Assembly: GCA_036417435.1 (NCBI GenBank)
Contig: CM070899.1
Coordinates: forward strand, 175,117,494 to 175,181,493
DNA length: 64,000 nt
Source of the DNA: Inia geoffrensis
Lineage: Eukaryota; Chordata; Mammalia; Artiodactyla; Iniidae
Direction: 5' to 3'
Shown here: piece by piece, positions 34,530 through 46,309 of the stretch
Layout: the number at the start of each line of letters is the position of its first letter
Position numbering within the stretch: the first letter of the stretch is position 1
Notes under the pieces: generated by a model
The model's input: the letters and a program-made list of their open reading frames with translations, nothing else
The model's database searches: none
What the model was told of the DNA's origin: nothing
Made by a program: the position numbers and the translations under genes

Positions 34530-35000
34530 CATCAACGGAAAAAAAAATGGACAACGTGAGAGTAGTGAGTTAAGTTTTATTCAGGGCAAAATGAGGACTG
34601 TAGCCTGGGATACAGCCTCTCAGATAGCTCTGAGGAACTGCTCCGAAGAGGTAGGGGGGGAAAGTCAGTATTATATATGACTTTAGTGATGGGGGTATGT
34701 GCAGTCAAGCACACATTTTGGCAGAGGCTAGCTGCTAGTCACAAGGAGCAGATGCCTCCATTAATGATTTTAGTGTTTTTATAGATATGAAAAGATGCAA
34801 GAATTGGGGCTCATAAAAGCTTCTGAAAATATCTAACTATCTGAAGGCCTGTTCTGCCAGTTTTTCCCAGAGCACAGAGTGCCTCATTCCTGATCTCTGC
34901 CCTGAACTCCTTTCAGGGTGTGTTGAAAGTCAGCAAATGCAGTGGCTAACTGACCTAATCCTTGTAGAGGCTGATGGCAAGAGACAATTTTTATTTGACA
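34530..35000 (-). repeat. 5' LTR of the endogenous retrovirus
   Basis: Begins TGTCAAATAAAAATTG on the minus strand at 35000; TATAAAAA at about 34776-34783 and AATAAA near 34575. A TGG triplet follows the LTR end, as a primer-binding site should, but the next bases match no tRNA that I can name, so the primer is unassigned. Confidence 0.9.
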
Positions 35001-35004
35001 CCTT

Positions 35005-35479
35005 ATAGTAAGTTCTTATACTTTTTACACCAAGGCTCTGACTCACGAATTAGCACCAACTGTGAACTTCAAAGGAAAGGAGAATTCTAACCTGCTTGGC
35101 AAGAATTGCAAGTATGTTCAATGACAAAATTAAGAGATCATCCTCCTCTTAATATACACAAAAGCAAATAAAATCTAACAATCTTAAAGTTATATCAAAT
35201 TATCTGGTTTAGGGCAATTGATGAAGGGTCATTTTAAGTATTAACAAAGACTAGGGTTAGAGTAGGTTGGTTAAAATTCTGTGTGGACTTAACAGAAAAG
35301 TGCGAGTGGGAAGGGGCTGGAAAGTATCTAAAGCTCAAAGCTATTTTAGTGGGGAAAGAAGACATTAACTCTAAAAATTATGAAAAATGAAGGTGGTGCT
35401 TCCTTTAGATTCTGGTTACATGAAAAAGAGAGCTACTCAAATAGTGTCAATGAGAGGAAGCTCATAATGATGTTCTGTA
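35005..35479. other. Right flank of the provirus, nothing recognised
   Basis: Unique-looking sequence following the CCTT duplication. Confidence 0.4.
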
Positions 35480-35531
35480 AGCTATCCAGTCTGTGGTATT
35501 TCAGTTATAGCAGCCAGATCAGACTAAGACA
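35480..35531 (+). repeat. MLT1-type LTR 3' end scrap
   Basis: GCTATCCAGTCTGTGGTATT followed by TATAGCAGCCAGATCAGACT matches the last ~50 bp of MLT1/MST LTRs. Confidence 0.6.
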
Positions 35532-36339
35532 CCTGTCGTTGGGATAATTCAGCTGATCTCCACAGGTCTGCGTCTCCCTGTCGTTACCAACTTGCTTATT
35601 GTCACTCTTACCTTGTCCATCTTACATGCTTCTCCATAGATAGGTTTCCCTGCTCACAAATCCTGTTTACTCATACTGTTTTCCTTATAAATTTGGCTGG
35701 CCACGGCCACACATAGCCTCGATTGCTTCTCTTAGCATCTTTTCATCTTCATCTCCTACAAATAACAGCCTTATTCTTTCCTAATTCCAGATCAGAAAAA
35801 CATGCTGATGGGCCCAGCTCATGGTTTCATATCTCTGGCTCATTGGTCTCCCTGTTGGTTGTCCCAGAGTCAGGTCCAAGCAGCTCTGGAGGAAGTGGGG
35901 AGGGGGCTTAGACAAGATCACGTGGGGCATGGGGACCTGGTAGTAGTAGGCATTTGGTGGCCTGACCCATCAATAATACTAAGGGAAGCTCAAGAACAAA
36001 AATGAGAGAAGGGCTAGGCTCATTTTTTAAATCTGGATATCATTATAGACCAAAATCTATCCACGGATAAGATGTGGCTACAGGGGGTTTTCTCCCTTTT
36101 AAATTAAATTTAAAATAAATTAGCAGGAGTATATATTTTTTCTTGTCTTTAAGACACACTATTCCCATTTCTAAGGAGCAAAAGTAAATAAGAACAAAGA
36201 AGTCATAATGGCGTCAAAAGAAAGCTCTGAGCGCTTAGCATTTGGAAAACGGCAAGTTCTGAGCAACCATTCAGAGAAAGACTTGTACATGCCCTGCCCA
36301 AGAGAAACAGAGCGAGAGCCACAGATGTGAGCCACATGT
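35532..36339. other. Upstream sequence, nothing recognised
   Basis: No exon or repeat I can name. Confidence 0.4.
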
Positions 36340-36620
36340 GCAATTTCAAGTTACCTAGTAGCTACATTTTAAAAAGTAAGAAGGAACAAGTGGAAGATAT
36401 TTTAGTAATTTTATTTAACCTAATTTATCCAAAATATTATTACTTCAACACGTGATCGATATTTTTTTAATTAATGATATTTTTAAAAATTAATTCTTCC
36501 TTTTCACACGAAGACCTCGAAATCCAGTGTGTTTTACACCTACAGCACCTCTTGCTGTGGACCAGCCACATTTCACATGCTTAATAGCCACTGGTGGTCA
36601 CTTGGAGAGCATAATACTTG
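36340..36620. repeat. Old DNA-transposon-like relic
   Basis: Contains AGCCACATGTGCAATTTCAAG on the left and GCCACATTTCACATGCTTAATAGCC on the right, an imperfect inverted arrangement around an AT-rich centre, as in an abundant mammalian MITE. Family not identified. Confidence 0.45.
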
Positions 36621-37849
36621 TTCAACCTAAGACAGAAAGCAGGTAGCACGAAAAGGGTCAGGTCAAAGAATGGGGCAGGGGTGAGTGCTTACTTGGTCTT
36701 AAGGGCTCCCTGCGGTAGTGATTAAACCCGGGATAGCACCACCCTCTCCTGACGTCAACCTGGGGACAAGCAGCCTGGAAAAGGCAGCAAGGGCAGGTGC
36801 AGGTGAGTGAGAGGAAGGTAAGAAGAACACAGAAGATGGAGAAGGAGGAAATAAAGTGAAAGGGGAGAAAGGAAAGATGGGAAAGTAAACCGCGATGCAA
36901 GAGGCTCATGTAGCAACCACAGTGCACGAGGGAGCTTGAACAGCATCAGGAAGGGCACCGTGATGCGTGGGAGGGAGCTTCTGAGCAGCAACTTCCGAGC
37001 GCGCGAGCCCAACCGGGATTACAGACGCAAACAAAGAAAAAAGGGCCCGCGAAACTCCGGGAGGCCGGCGTGCTGCTCTGAACCACAGTGGGGCTGAAGT
37101 CACCAGGCCCAGAAATGCAGTTCATAAAAATAAAATGCCTGGAAAAATCAACAGAGAGGCATCAAGGACAAATGCCATTTACGTAGTTGACAAAAGCAGA
37201 ATATGTTTTGCTTTATATGAACAAATCAGTTCCGTTGATTAATGTACTTGAGCTCCTGGTAATGAGCTCCATGGGAAGGCTTCGCATAAGGAGAACATAA
37301 TTGCTGGGCAGGATTTTCATGAGTGAAGAAATAAAGACCTCTTCTAATGGAAACTGAGCTAGCAGTTCAAGTAATCACCACTTCTTTCTTTCATTTTTAC
37401 TTGGTCATCATTATGATTTTTCAGTGAACTACAGGTTCAAGCTCATCAGAATAGCTTTTCCTGTTGGAAACACTGCAGCAAAAGATGTCTTGTGGCAAAA
37501 CTACATCAGAAGCAACCCACGCTGATGCAAAGGTGCTGAGATTTCAGGGAAAGTTCGGGAAGGTGGTTTCCCTTTTCATTTACAATGACTCACCAAACAA
37601 ATAAGCCTGCTCTTAACCATTTTTACAGACATGCGAGGTACAGACCGTGACCATTAGCAGTAGGTACCAGAGCAAGTAAGTGCTCTTCAGCGTGAGTGAT
37701 GTCAACGAAATGGAATGAATGGAACTGACCACGTGGAGATGGCAGAAGGGAAGGGCCTTCCTTATATAAAAGAGAAACCTGAGCCCCTCCTGCTGCTGCT
37801 ACAGCAGTATCGTCCAATAAAAACAGGTATTAAAGCTCAAACAAAACAA
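36621..37849. other. Upstream sequence, nothing recognised
   Basis: Includes a purine-rich run (about 36785-36880) of GGAGAA-like units. Open stretches on the minus strand lack any family resemblance. Confidence 0.4.
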
Positions 37850-38190
37850 AACAGAGACTTAATGCTGTAACGGAGTACCTTGTAAAAATTAAAGTGAAAA
37901 GGTAAAACATAATGTTAAAGAGTGTTTAATGGCATGAAAAGATGTTTCTGATATTTTGTTAAGCAAAGAGAGCGGGTTATAAAAACATATGTTCACTCTG
38001 ATCTCATTTTTGTTAATTTTATATAGGTAAATGCGCACAGAAAATGCTGGACTGGTGTATACTAAAATGTCCGCCCCCAGCTGTGGGATTATAGCTGGTT
38101 TACATTTTCCTTTCCATCTATATTTTGAAAATATTGCACGAATTTTCTACAATAAATATTATTTTAACAAGAAAACTCTTCAATAAAGCA
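37850..38190 (+). repeat. Old LINE 3' end relic
   Basis: Has the common pattern of LINE 3' ends: GTTATAAAAACATATG, CATTTTTGTTAATTTTATA, GGGATTATAGCTGG, ATTTTCTACAATAAATATTA. Family (L1M or other) uncertain. Confidence 0.4.
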
Positions 38191-39124
38191 TAAAGGTGCT
38201 TTGTTTTTGAGGCCGCTGCCTAACATTATTCCGGGTCCCCCGGCTCTACCCCACTGGTTCAAACTGGCAGCTCCACTTGTCACTCAAATGGGCCCTCATT
38301 TGCTCCCTTAGAGAGAAAGGTGGAACCAAGAGGAAGTAATGACCAGTTTTCAGGACAGATTTTAGGGTGTGGGCTTTTGTTTCGTTCACATTTTAAAGAA
38401 TGTGTCTAGTAACACCCAAGCTTCCCATCCCACAGCCCCTGTTCCAGCTGCTAACAAGAGCCCAAGGGTGTGGAGAGGTCACCAGCTCCCAAAGAGACTG
38501 CTAAAAACCCGGGGTCAAAAGCTGATGGGGGAGAAATACAGGTCCCTGAAACTCCCGGTGGTCAGGGAATGAAGGAGGGTGGGTCTCCTCAAAGTTCACC
38601 ACCAACCTAAGCATACAGAATTTCAACTTCTCTTTCTGTTCCATTGTCCTCAGACCCTACAACACATAAATGGCTTTCATAAAAATTCCAGCAGTATATG
38701 CAATAGATTTTGCTATTTGGAAAATTCTCATGTCTGGCCTGTGTAGACCTTTCATTTTGTCTTTTTTTCTTTTTTCTTTTTTTTTTACTTTTCAACATTT
38801 CAGCTGAAAATGGAAAATTCAATTATATTTCTGATGTTGCTTGAATTCCCAGGGAAACTCACTAGAGGCGTCAGAGATTTGGTCTACGGTGGCTTCTGTT
38901 TCTGGTGAGTGAACTGTTGTAATTCCCATTTGCATCTCTCTAAGTTCCCATTATTTAATAAAACAGTGAAGCAAAAGTGACTTTAAAATCTTAATACTTC
39001 TGATAAAATTAGTGCACACTTTTAAAACTTAAAAATGTGTCTTTATACATAAAAAGACGTTAGAGATATATTGAATGTAAAATGTAAAAGCAGACGAAAC
39101 AGAACATCCTTAATAATTCCCTTT
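38191..39124. other. Upstream sequence, nothing recognised
   Basis: No supported exon. A CT-rich run occurs at 38758-38785. Confidence 0.4.
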
Positions 39125-39141
39125 AAAAATTGTTTATGTCT

Positions 39142-39344
39142 GGGCTTCCCTGGTGGCACAGTGGTTGAGAGTCCGCCTGCTGATACAGGGGATACGGGTT
39201 CGTGCCTCGGTCTGGGAAGATGCCACATGCCGCGGAGCGGTTGGGCCAGTGAGCCATGGCCGCTGAGCCTGCGGGTCCGGAGCCTGCGCTCCACAATGGG
39301 AGACGCCACAACAGTGAGAGGCCCGCGTACCGAAAAAAAAAAAA
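39142..39344 (+). mobile_element. Short CHR SINE (cetacean type)
   Basis: GGGCTTCCCTGGTGGCACAGTGG head, GGTTCGTGCCTCGG, A17 tail. Perfect target duplication AAAAATTGTTTATGTCT at 39125-39141 and 39345-39361, the longest perfect one in the window. Confidence 0.95.
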
Positions 39345-39434
39345 AAAAATTGTTTATGTCTATATGCATTAAAAGAATCTAAAAGGGTGTTTATCAAGGT
39401 ATTGACAATGGTTGTTGCTGAATGGTAGACTTTT

Positions 39435-39465
39435 TTCTTGCCTCTCTCTCTCTCTCACACACACA
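39435..39465. repeat. (CT)n(CA)n microsatellite
   Basis: CCTCTCTCTCTCTCTC followed by ACACACACA. Confidence 0.85.
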
Positions 39466-39617
39466 TTTTTGATGTATGTTCTAATATTCTATATGCATAT
39501 GTCATGTAGTATTTTTACTTAATGAAATAAACACAGTTCAAATTGTATCAGCTTATCACCTATATTATGTCTACACATAGTAGGTACTTAAACATTTTTT
39601 TCTAATTCTGTCAGAAA

Positions 39618-39758
39618 ATAATCATAGGTAGCATTAACCGAGTACTTATCATGTGCCAGGCACTGTACTAAAGGTTTTTATATATTATCTCATTTAAACC
39701 CTACAACAACACTATGAGGTTGGTACTATTATTCTACCCTTTCAAATGATAATTAAGA
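39618..39758 (-). repeat. MIR SINE relic
   Basis: ATCATGTGCCAGGCACTGTAC, TTATCTCATTTAAACCC, ACAACACTATGAGGTTGG: the reverse MIR 3' half. Confidence 0.8.
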
Positions 39759-39783
39759 CAGAGAGAGTTTAAGAAATAGGAGA

Positions 39784-40071
39784 GGGACTTCCCTGGTGGC
39801 ACAGTGGTTGAGAATCTGCCTGCCAAAGGTTCAATCCCTGGTCCGGGAAGATCCCACATGCTGCAGAGCAACTAAGCCCACATACCTCAACTACTGAGCC
39901 TGTGTGCAGCAACTACTGAAGCCCACGCACCTAGAGCCCATGCTCCACAACAAGAGAAGCCACTACAATGAGAAGCCATGCACCACAACGAAGAGTAGCC
40001 CTCCGCTCACCGCAACTAGAAGAAGCCTGCGCACAGCAACGAAGACCCAATGCAGCCAAAAAAAAAAAAAA
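39784..40071 (+). mobile_element. CHR-type SINE with an internal deletion
   Basis: GGGACTTCCCTGGTGGCACAGTGG head, but about 20 bp between the CCTGCC and the GGTTCAATCCC box are missing. Target duplication AAGAAATAGGAGA (39771-39783) / AAGAAATAAGAGA (40072-40084). Confidence 0.9.
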
Positions 40072-40194
40072 AAGAAATAAGAGAAAGTCCCAGAACACCA
40101 GACAGTCTGGCTGCAGCCCTTGCTTTTAATCACCCCACTAGGGAGTGGCTTTGATTATAAAAATCAAGTATTTTTTATTATAAAAATCAAAAAA

Positions 40195-42100
40195 AGACTT
40201 TCAATACATTTGGGTTAATAACCACCATATCTGTAACTGTTTGCTATTCGTTGCCTTTGTTCTGAGTTCCTTTTTTTGTCTTTCACTCTTTTCTCTTTCG
40301 AGCATTTCATATGATTCCATTTTTTTCTCCTCTCCTAGCATATCAGTTACACTTTCTAAAAACTTTTTTTAGTGGTTGCCCTTGAGTTTGCATCATACAT
40401 TTATAACTAACCCAGATCCTCTTTCAAATAACATTATACCACTCCTCGGGTAGTGCAAACAACTTACAACAGAGAATTCCCAGTTCTTCCCCTCTACCCC
40501 TTATAACATTGCTGTCAGTCATTTTACTTATCCATAAATTAAACTCACTGAATACATTGTTGCTGTTATTATTTTGAACAAACTGTTATGTGTTAAATCA
40601 ATTGAGAACAAGAAAAACAAATGTTTTATTTTAGTTTCTTTTATTCCTTCTCTAACACTTTTCCTTTTTTATTTAGGCCTGAGTTTCTGACATATATATC
40701 GGTCTCCTTCTTTCTACAGAACTTCTTTTAATATTTTTTGCAAGGCAGGTCCACTGGCAACAAATTTCCTCAATCTCTGTCTGAAAAAGTCCTTCTGCTT
40801 CGCTTTTGAAGGATAATTTCACTGGATACAGAATCCTAGGTTGCTGGGGTTTTCTTCTGACAGTTTAAATGTTTCACTCCACTCTTTTCTGTTTGCATGG
40901 TTTCTGGAGCGAGTTCCAATGTGACTCTTATTTTTGTTCCTCTATAGGTAAGGTGCTTTTCTCCTCTGGCTTCGTTCAGGATTTCTCTTTGTCTTCAACT
41001 TTCTGCAGTTTGAATATAATATGCCTAGATATGGGTTTTTTCGCTATTTACCCTGCTTGGTGTTCTCTGAGCTTCCTGGATCTGTGGTTTGCCATCTGAC
41101 ACTATTTGGGGAAATTCTCAGTCATTATTCCTTCAAATATTGCTTCTGTTTCATTCTTTTTCTTTTCCTGCTGGTGCTCCCATTACACATACGTTATGTG
41201 TTTTGTAGTTGTCCCAGAGTTCTTGGATATTTTGTTTTGTCTATTTCATTTTTTTCTCTTTGAACTTCTGTTTTAGAAGATTCTATCAACATTTCTTCAA
41301 ACTCACTGATTCTTTCTTCAGCCATAGGTGTCACAGGTTGAAACTTTCCCTGATGTCCTAGTTTTGTCTCCCCTGTTGTCTTTGGGTTTCCCTAGAGACT
41401 TCTTAAATAAGGTCTGAGAGGTACCCTTCTTTCAGTAGCATTCCCCTGTTATTATAGAAGTCCTATTGATGTGATGGTAAGGTGTGGGGCAGGGGAAGCA
41501 TGCTCTAGTCCTGTGATTAGGTCTCAGTCTTTTAGTGAGCTTCTGCCCTCTGGCTGTGACCATCCCAAGTATTTCTCAAATTCCCCTACCTCCCCTTATA
41601 TTACTTAGACATAATATAAGTCATCTAGAGTAAGCTGAAGTTGAGTTTTTCCCTTCCTCGGGGTAATTGGGCTCCGGTGAAGCAGAGCCAGGTGTTCAGG
41701 TCTTATTAAGAAGAACAGAATGCTCTGGCTTCTTCCAAAATGGCCCCTTTTCCCCTCCCCTACCAGAAGCAGGAGATTTTTCTCCGATCTTCACTGTGAG
41801 AACCTGGTAGGGTTCCTGGAGGTAAAACTCACAAAAGTTTGGGGCCCTCCGAAGACAAGGGCCTCCTGAAGTTTTTAACTCTCAGCCAAGTCCCCACTGA
41901 GCCCCCAGCGATTCATCAATTACAGTTTCTGTTCCCGAGCATCTGCTCTGGTAAGTTGTAATTTTCTGTATCTGCCTATTTGTCTCTCCAACTTCGGGAA
42001 CAGAGGTTTGCCCTGTGACGTCAATTCTCTGATGGATCTAAGAGCTGTCGATTTTAGTTTGTTCGGCCTTCTTCTTGTTGTGTGGACAGGAGTGATGACG
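40195..42100 (-). mobile_element. Old L1 (L1M-type) fragment: ORF1 region and 5' part
   Basis: Reverse L1: TTTTTTGCAAGGCAGGTCC, GAAGGATAATTTCACTGG, GCTTCCTGGATCTGTGG, TTGTAGTTGTCCCAGAGTTC, typical of the ORF1/ORF2 junction of ancient L1s. No long frame remains. Outer borders uncertain. Confidence 0.7.
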
Positions 42101-42423
42101 TTCTAGCTCCTTACATGCCCAACTGGAAACTGGAAGTTGTCACGTAAGACTTTCCACAGCTTTCTCCTATCCTTCTCCATGACCAGATAGCACATATGTG
42201 ATCTGAAACTTTAAGAAAATCCCAGTGCCTCAGCATCATTGTCACAAGTGTGGTATAAAAGTAGTTGTCATTTCTAGCTAAGACGTGTCACAGTTTGGGA
42301 ATTTGTATTCCTTATATGATTTATAAATCTATTTCTTCCCCAAGTTTAATATATGTTATAATAGCAATGCATGTAAAATGTAATAGCTGCAAAATATTTA
42401 TGAAATTAAAACGTGTTTGGTGG

Positions 42424-42635
42424 GGGCTTCCCTGGTGGTGCAGTGGTTGAGAGTCCGCCTGCCGATGCAGGGGACACAGGTTCGTGCCCCGGTCTGGGAA
42501 GATCCCACATGCCGCGGAGCGGCTGGGCCCGTGAGCCATGGTCGCTGAGCCTGCGCGTCCGGAACCTGTGCTCTGCAGTGGGAGAGGCCACAACAGTGAG
42601 AAGCCCGCGTACCAAAAAAAAACAAAAAAAAAACA
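42424..42635 (+). mobile_element. Short CHR SINE (cetacean type)
   Basis: GGGCTTCCCTGGTGGTGCAGTGG head, GGTTCGTGCCCCGG, interrupted A-tail with C residues. Perfect target duplication AAAACGTGTTTGGTGG at 42408-42423 and 42636-42651. Confidence 0.95.
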
Positions 42636-42831
42636 AAAACGTGTTTGGTGGATACGTAATGAATTTTTAATTATTCATACAAGTGGAGAAATAACAGAGA
42701 AGCTCAAAATTACTGTTTTAGAGGAGATATTCTGGCATCTGTATTTTAGCAGGGTACATGAGATTTTTCTGAAGATTTAGAACAGTCATAAAAATGTTGA
42801 AAATATACTGTAAAGACAACTGTAGTGGGTT

Positions 42832-43264
42832 GAATGGTGGCCCCCCCAAAAAGATACAGCCACATCCTAGTTCCTAATACCTGAAAATGTTACCTTATTT
42901 TAGGAAAAGCATCTTTGCCAGTGTAATTAAAGATCATGAGATGAGGAAATCCTCCTGGGTTATCTGGGTGGGCCCTAAATCAAATGACAAGTATCCTAAT
43001 AAGAGAAGGAGAAGACACAGAGAAGGAGACACAGGGAGGGAGAGATTGGCGTGATGCAGCCACAAGCCAAGGAATGCTGACAGCCACCAGAAACTGGAGG
43101 AAGCAAAGAACGGATTCTCCTCTGGAGCCTCCAGAACGAGGATGGCTCGCTTGACACCTTGATTTCAGACATCTGCCCTCCAAAACTGTGACAGAACGAA
43201 TTTCTGCTATTTTAAGCAATCACTTTTGGGGTAATTTGTTTAGGCAGCCCTAGGAAACTAATCC
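42832..43264 (+). repeat. MLT1-type MaLR LTR
   Basis: GTGGGTTGAATGGTGGCC, CACATCCTAGTTCCTAATACC, TTATCTGGGTGGGCCC, ACAAGCCAAGGAATGCTGAC, and the end TAGGAAACTAATCC. Confidence 0.88.
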
Positions 43265-43496
43265 AACAGTTTAGAAGGGTTTTCTAAATGGTCCGTTTTT
43301 CTCATTCTGCTCCTCTGCTCAGAATTCTTCCCTACATCACAGCTTCTCATCTGTGGCTGATGCAAAATAACAGCATAAATCAAGTTACCCTTTTGAAATT
43401 TTTCAAAATTCCAGACATCATCCCAGAATTGAGATGTTTTGGATTAAAAGGTTTTTCTGCTTCAGGGCTAAGATGAAACAATGTCCTCTACTAAAT

Positions 43497-43600
43497 TATA
43501 AACTCTTTTGAGTGATGGGATAGTGTGGATAATTCATCTTACTGCCCCAGCACAAGGCTTGGCCCATTATAGGCACTCAATATTTGGTGATTAATTGATT
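43497..43600 (+). repeat. L2 3' end relic
   Basis: CTGCCCCAGCACAAGGCTTGG and CATTATAGGCACTCAATATT match the L2 terminus. Confidence 0.75.
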
Positions 43601-44324
43601 GAAAAGATAACAAAAGATCCTGGATCTGGTACCCTCTCAGATGAGTTGATAAGAATTTGCAAAGCAGAATTATTCAAGGCTAATTTAAACCACAAGTGAT
43701 CCATCTGTTGATTATTAGAAGTGGATTGCACCATGTAATTAATCTCTTAATGCAATTTGAGTGTCATAATCTGCTTATACTAAACATTTAAAGGATAATT
43801 AGGAAGATATTCATTAAGAACAAAAAATCTAGGAGTCCAAACTGTTACTGATATAGAAATGTATTCATACAACATAGAATAACTAGTATGATGCTTATAG
43901 AATGAAATAAAATGCTGATTTTATTAGCAAGTAAATAAAACTATAGATGTGTCCTTTCTACTAACCAGCTATATTTTAGTGTTTGAGGGATGTGATATCT
44001 GGATGCTTCCAAATTACTGTGTCAGAATTCAACTTTCCCCTCTTTCTGAGGACTGAGAATAGGTACATTTCCAGAAAGGAACTGGGCACTGCTCTCTAAT
44101 AAGTTTCTTCCTTTGTAATTATTCCCCCCCCACCCCACCCCGCCTTATAACTAATAAAGCCTTTTAAGTATCTTCTGTTGGCAGAGGAAACTTAAAAACT
44201 ACTTACAATAGAGGGATGCAGTTTTGAAGATATCCAGTAATTGTTCAGGAGTATGCACGGATGTTCTTACACAATTTACGGATTTCCCACCAGGGTCCCC
44301 ACCCCAAGCATTCCTGAATCTGGC
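43601..44324. other. Upstream sequence, nothing recognised
   Basis: AT-rich unique-looking sequence with a short C-rich run at 44125-44142. Confidence 0.4.
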
Positions 44325-44560
44325 ATAGCATTAGTTAACACTTCTAGAATGTTTATGATATGCCAGGCACTCATCTAACCATGTCACGTATATTGGTTAA
44401 CTTACTCCTCTCCTGATAACTTACTACACTAGCAGTATTATTAGACCCATTTTACAGAGGAGCAAAATGAGGTATGTGGATGGTAAGCAACTTGCCCAAA
44501 ACTACACAACTGATCAATGTAAGAACCTGAACTTAAACTCAAGCCTTCTGATGTTGGAGT
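44325..44560 (-). repeat. MIR SINE relic
   Basis: TGATATGCCAGGCACTCATC, CCCATTTTACAGAGGAGC, GCAACTTGCCCAAAACTACAC: reverse MIR. Confidence 0.85.
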
Positions 44561-45644
44561 TTGAATTCTTACCCACTGTTCAATGTTGAAATGAGCTGAA
44601 ATTTCTTTATAATACCTGGACACCAGATTAGGAAGTCAGGCCCAAGATCTTCCCCATCCATGAAAGCTTTCATCTTTGGGATGTCCCATCCTATGACCAG
44701 GACAACACCTGAGTTTGCTGATAGGAACTTTTGTTGTTATTTTGGCATATGTAGGAGAGACCTGTTCAGCAAGAAAAGTATGAACTCAGAGTCTGCTACT
44801 GGCTTTTGTAATCCCATTATGTAATTATTTGACCATACACCCAAAGCCTTGGACAATAGGTTATTATTATATTATTATTACTATATATTATATTATTATT
44901 ATATTATTGTTTTTAGCTGAAGGCATTCTTGACTCAGAGTTGAGTGTTCAAAGGATGAGAAGTTTGCTGGGCAGTCAAGAAGGGACAGGGCATTCCAGAC
45001 AGAGGGAAGAATGTGTGCGAATACCCTGAGACGCCCATGCTCTCAGGAATCGGAGAGCCAGTCGCCCCAATGGGAGGGAAGAGTGAACGGGGAAAGAGGA
45101 GCCGGGCCAGAAATATGGGGGGATGGGGTGGGTCAGCTCCTAGAGACCTGGAAGGGGCAGCAGCCTAGGGATTCAAGGAAGTCAGAGATCTGAGTAAACG
45201 GAACCAGTGAGTGGAAGTGAACAAAAAGCTGATTACTGATGACTGCAAACAATTCAGAAAGCCAGAGCCAGGAGTCCAAGATGAACTTAGACCAGCAGGG
45301 ACATACCCAGTAATGTAGTGGGAAAACTTCAGTGCCCATTCCCACTGTCATCTCCCTTCGCCCTCCCCGCAACCCCAATACCCAAGCACGAAATCCCAGT
45401 GTGAAGAAGGGATGAGCTTCCTGTGCAAACACTGCTTCAAGCCAAGTCGTACAGAGCTCTTTCCAACCAGATTGCTTGTCCAAAGCGCTACTCTATAGAA
45501 TCCTAGAGCAACCACTGAGAACCAGAAGGACAAAAGGAGAAAAAGCTGTGGATTCCATGACCTAAGTCTGAGTAATGATTGATAATAATTACAGCCAATA
45601 TTGATTGAGGGCTTAGGCACAGTATCTACACTTTCTCTGCATTA
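44561..45644. other. Upstream sequence, nothing recognised
   Basis: Contains an ATT/TAT-rich simple repeat at about 44862-44912; otherwise unique-looking, no exon supported. Confidence 0.45.
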
Positions 45645-45659
45645 TGCCCTTAAATCTTT

Positions 45660-45876
45660 TTTTTTTTTTTTTTTTTTTTTTTGCGGCACGCAGGCCTCTC
45701 ACTGTTGTGGCCTCTCCCATTGCTGAGCAAAGGCTCCGGACACACAGGCTCAGCGGCCATGGCTCGCGGGCCCAGCTGCTCCGCGGCATGTGGGATCTTC
45801 CCAGACCGGGGCACGAACCCATGTCCCCTGCATCGGCAGGCGGACTCTCTCAACAACTGCGCCACCAGGGAAGCCC
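45660..45876 (-). mobile_element. Short CHR SINE (cetacean type)
   Basis: T-run at the left, GCGGCACGCAGGCCTC to CCACCAGGGAAGCCC. Target duplication TGCCCTTAAATCTTT at 45645-45659 and 45877-45891. Confidence 0.95.
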
Positions 45877-46008
45877 TGCCCTTAAATCTTTAAACGATCC
45901 TGTAAGGAATTCCACGTGGGCTGTCACTTATGCCATAGCACTGTTTATTTGTTGTCGAAGAGATTTCTTCAGCACGAAAATTAACCGCTGTTAAAATTTA
46001 GCAGCTTT

Positions 46009-46294
46009 GGGCTTCCCTGGTGGCGCAGTGGTTGAGAATCTGCCTGCTAGTGCAGGGGACGTGGATTCGAACCCTGGTCTAGGAGGATCCCACATGCCGC
46101 AGAGCAACTGGGCCCGTGAGCCACAAGTACTGAGCCTGTGCGTCTGGAGCCTGCGCTCCCCAGCAAGAGAGGCCGCAATAGTGAGAGGCCCACGCACCGC
46201 GATGAAGAGTGGCCCAAGCTTGCCACAACTAGAGAAAGCCCTCACACAGAAACGAAGACCCAACACAGCAAAAATTAATTAATTAATTAATTAT
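46009..46294 (+). mobile_element. CHR-type SINE
   Basis: GGGCTTCCCTGGTGGCGCAGTGG head, GATTCGAACCCTGG, AATTAATTAATT tail. Target duplication diverged: AAAATTTAGCAGCTTT / AAAATTATCAGCTTT. Lies 132 bp from the oppositely oriented SINE at 45660-45876. Confidence 0.9.
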
Positions 46295-46309
46295 AAAAAT
46301 TATCAGCTT

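Larger units (their letters stand above)
22155..35000 (-). mobile_element. Class I (gamma-like) endogenous retrovirus, complete in outline, degraded and multiply interrupted
   Basis: Two direct LTR copies bound the element: 5' LTR 34530-35000 and 3' LTR 22155-22610 on the minus strand. The provirus is flanked by CCTT on both sides (22151-22154 and 35001-35004), the 4-bp duplication usual for gamma-like viruses. Inside, an integrase C-terminal relic lies at about 23773-23920 and an envelope-like relic at about 22700-23570, in the correct order for a minus-strand provirus. All frames are broken. About 6.5 kb of later insertions (two L1s and two SINEs) split the ~5.4 kb of internal sequence. By hand comparison the LTRs differ at roughly 18 of about 325 aligned positions, suggesting an age of tens of millions of years. 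Confidence 0.88.

Noticed and set aside
34490..34530. A defined tRNA primer-binding site for the provirus
   Set aside because: A TGG follows the LTR end, but the following bases do not match any tRNA 3' end that I can recall, so naming a primer would be a guess.
22155..35000. A segmental duplication explaining the two ~460-bp direct repeats
   Set aside because: TG...CA-type ends, TATA and polyadenylation signals, a 4-bp target duplication at the outer edges and pol/env relics between them fit LTRs better.
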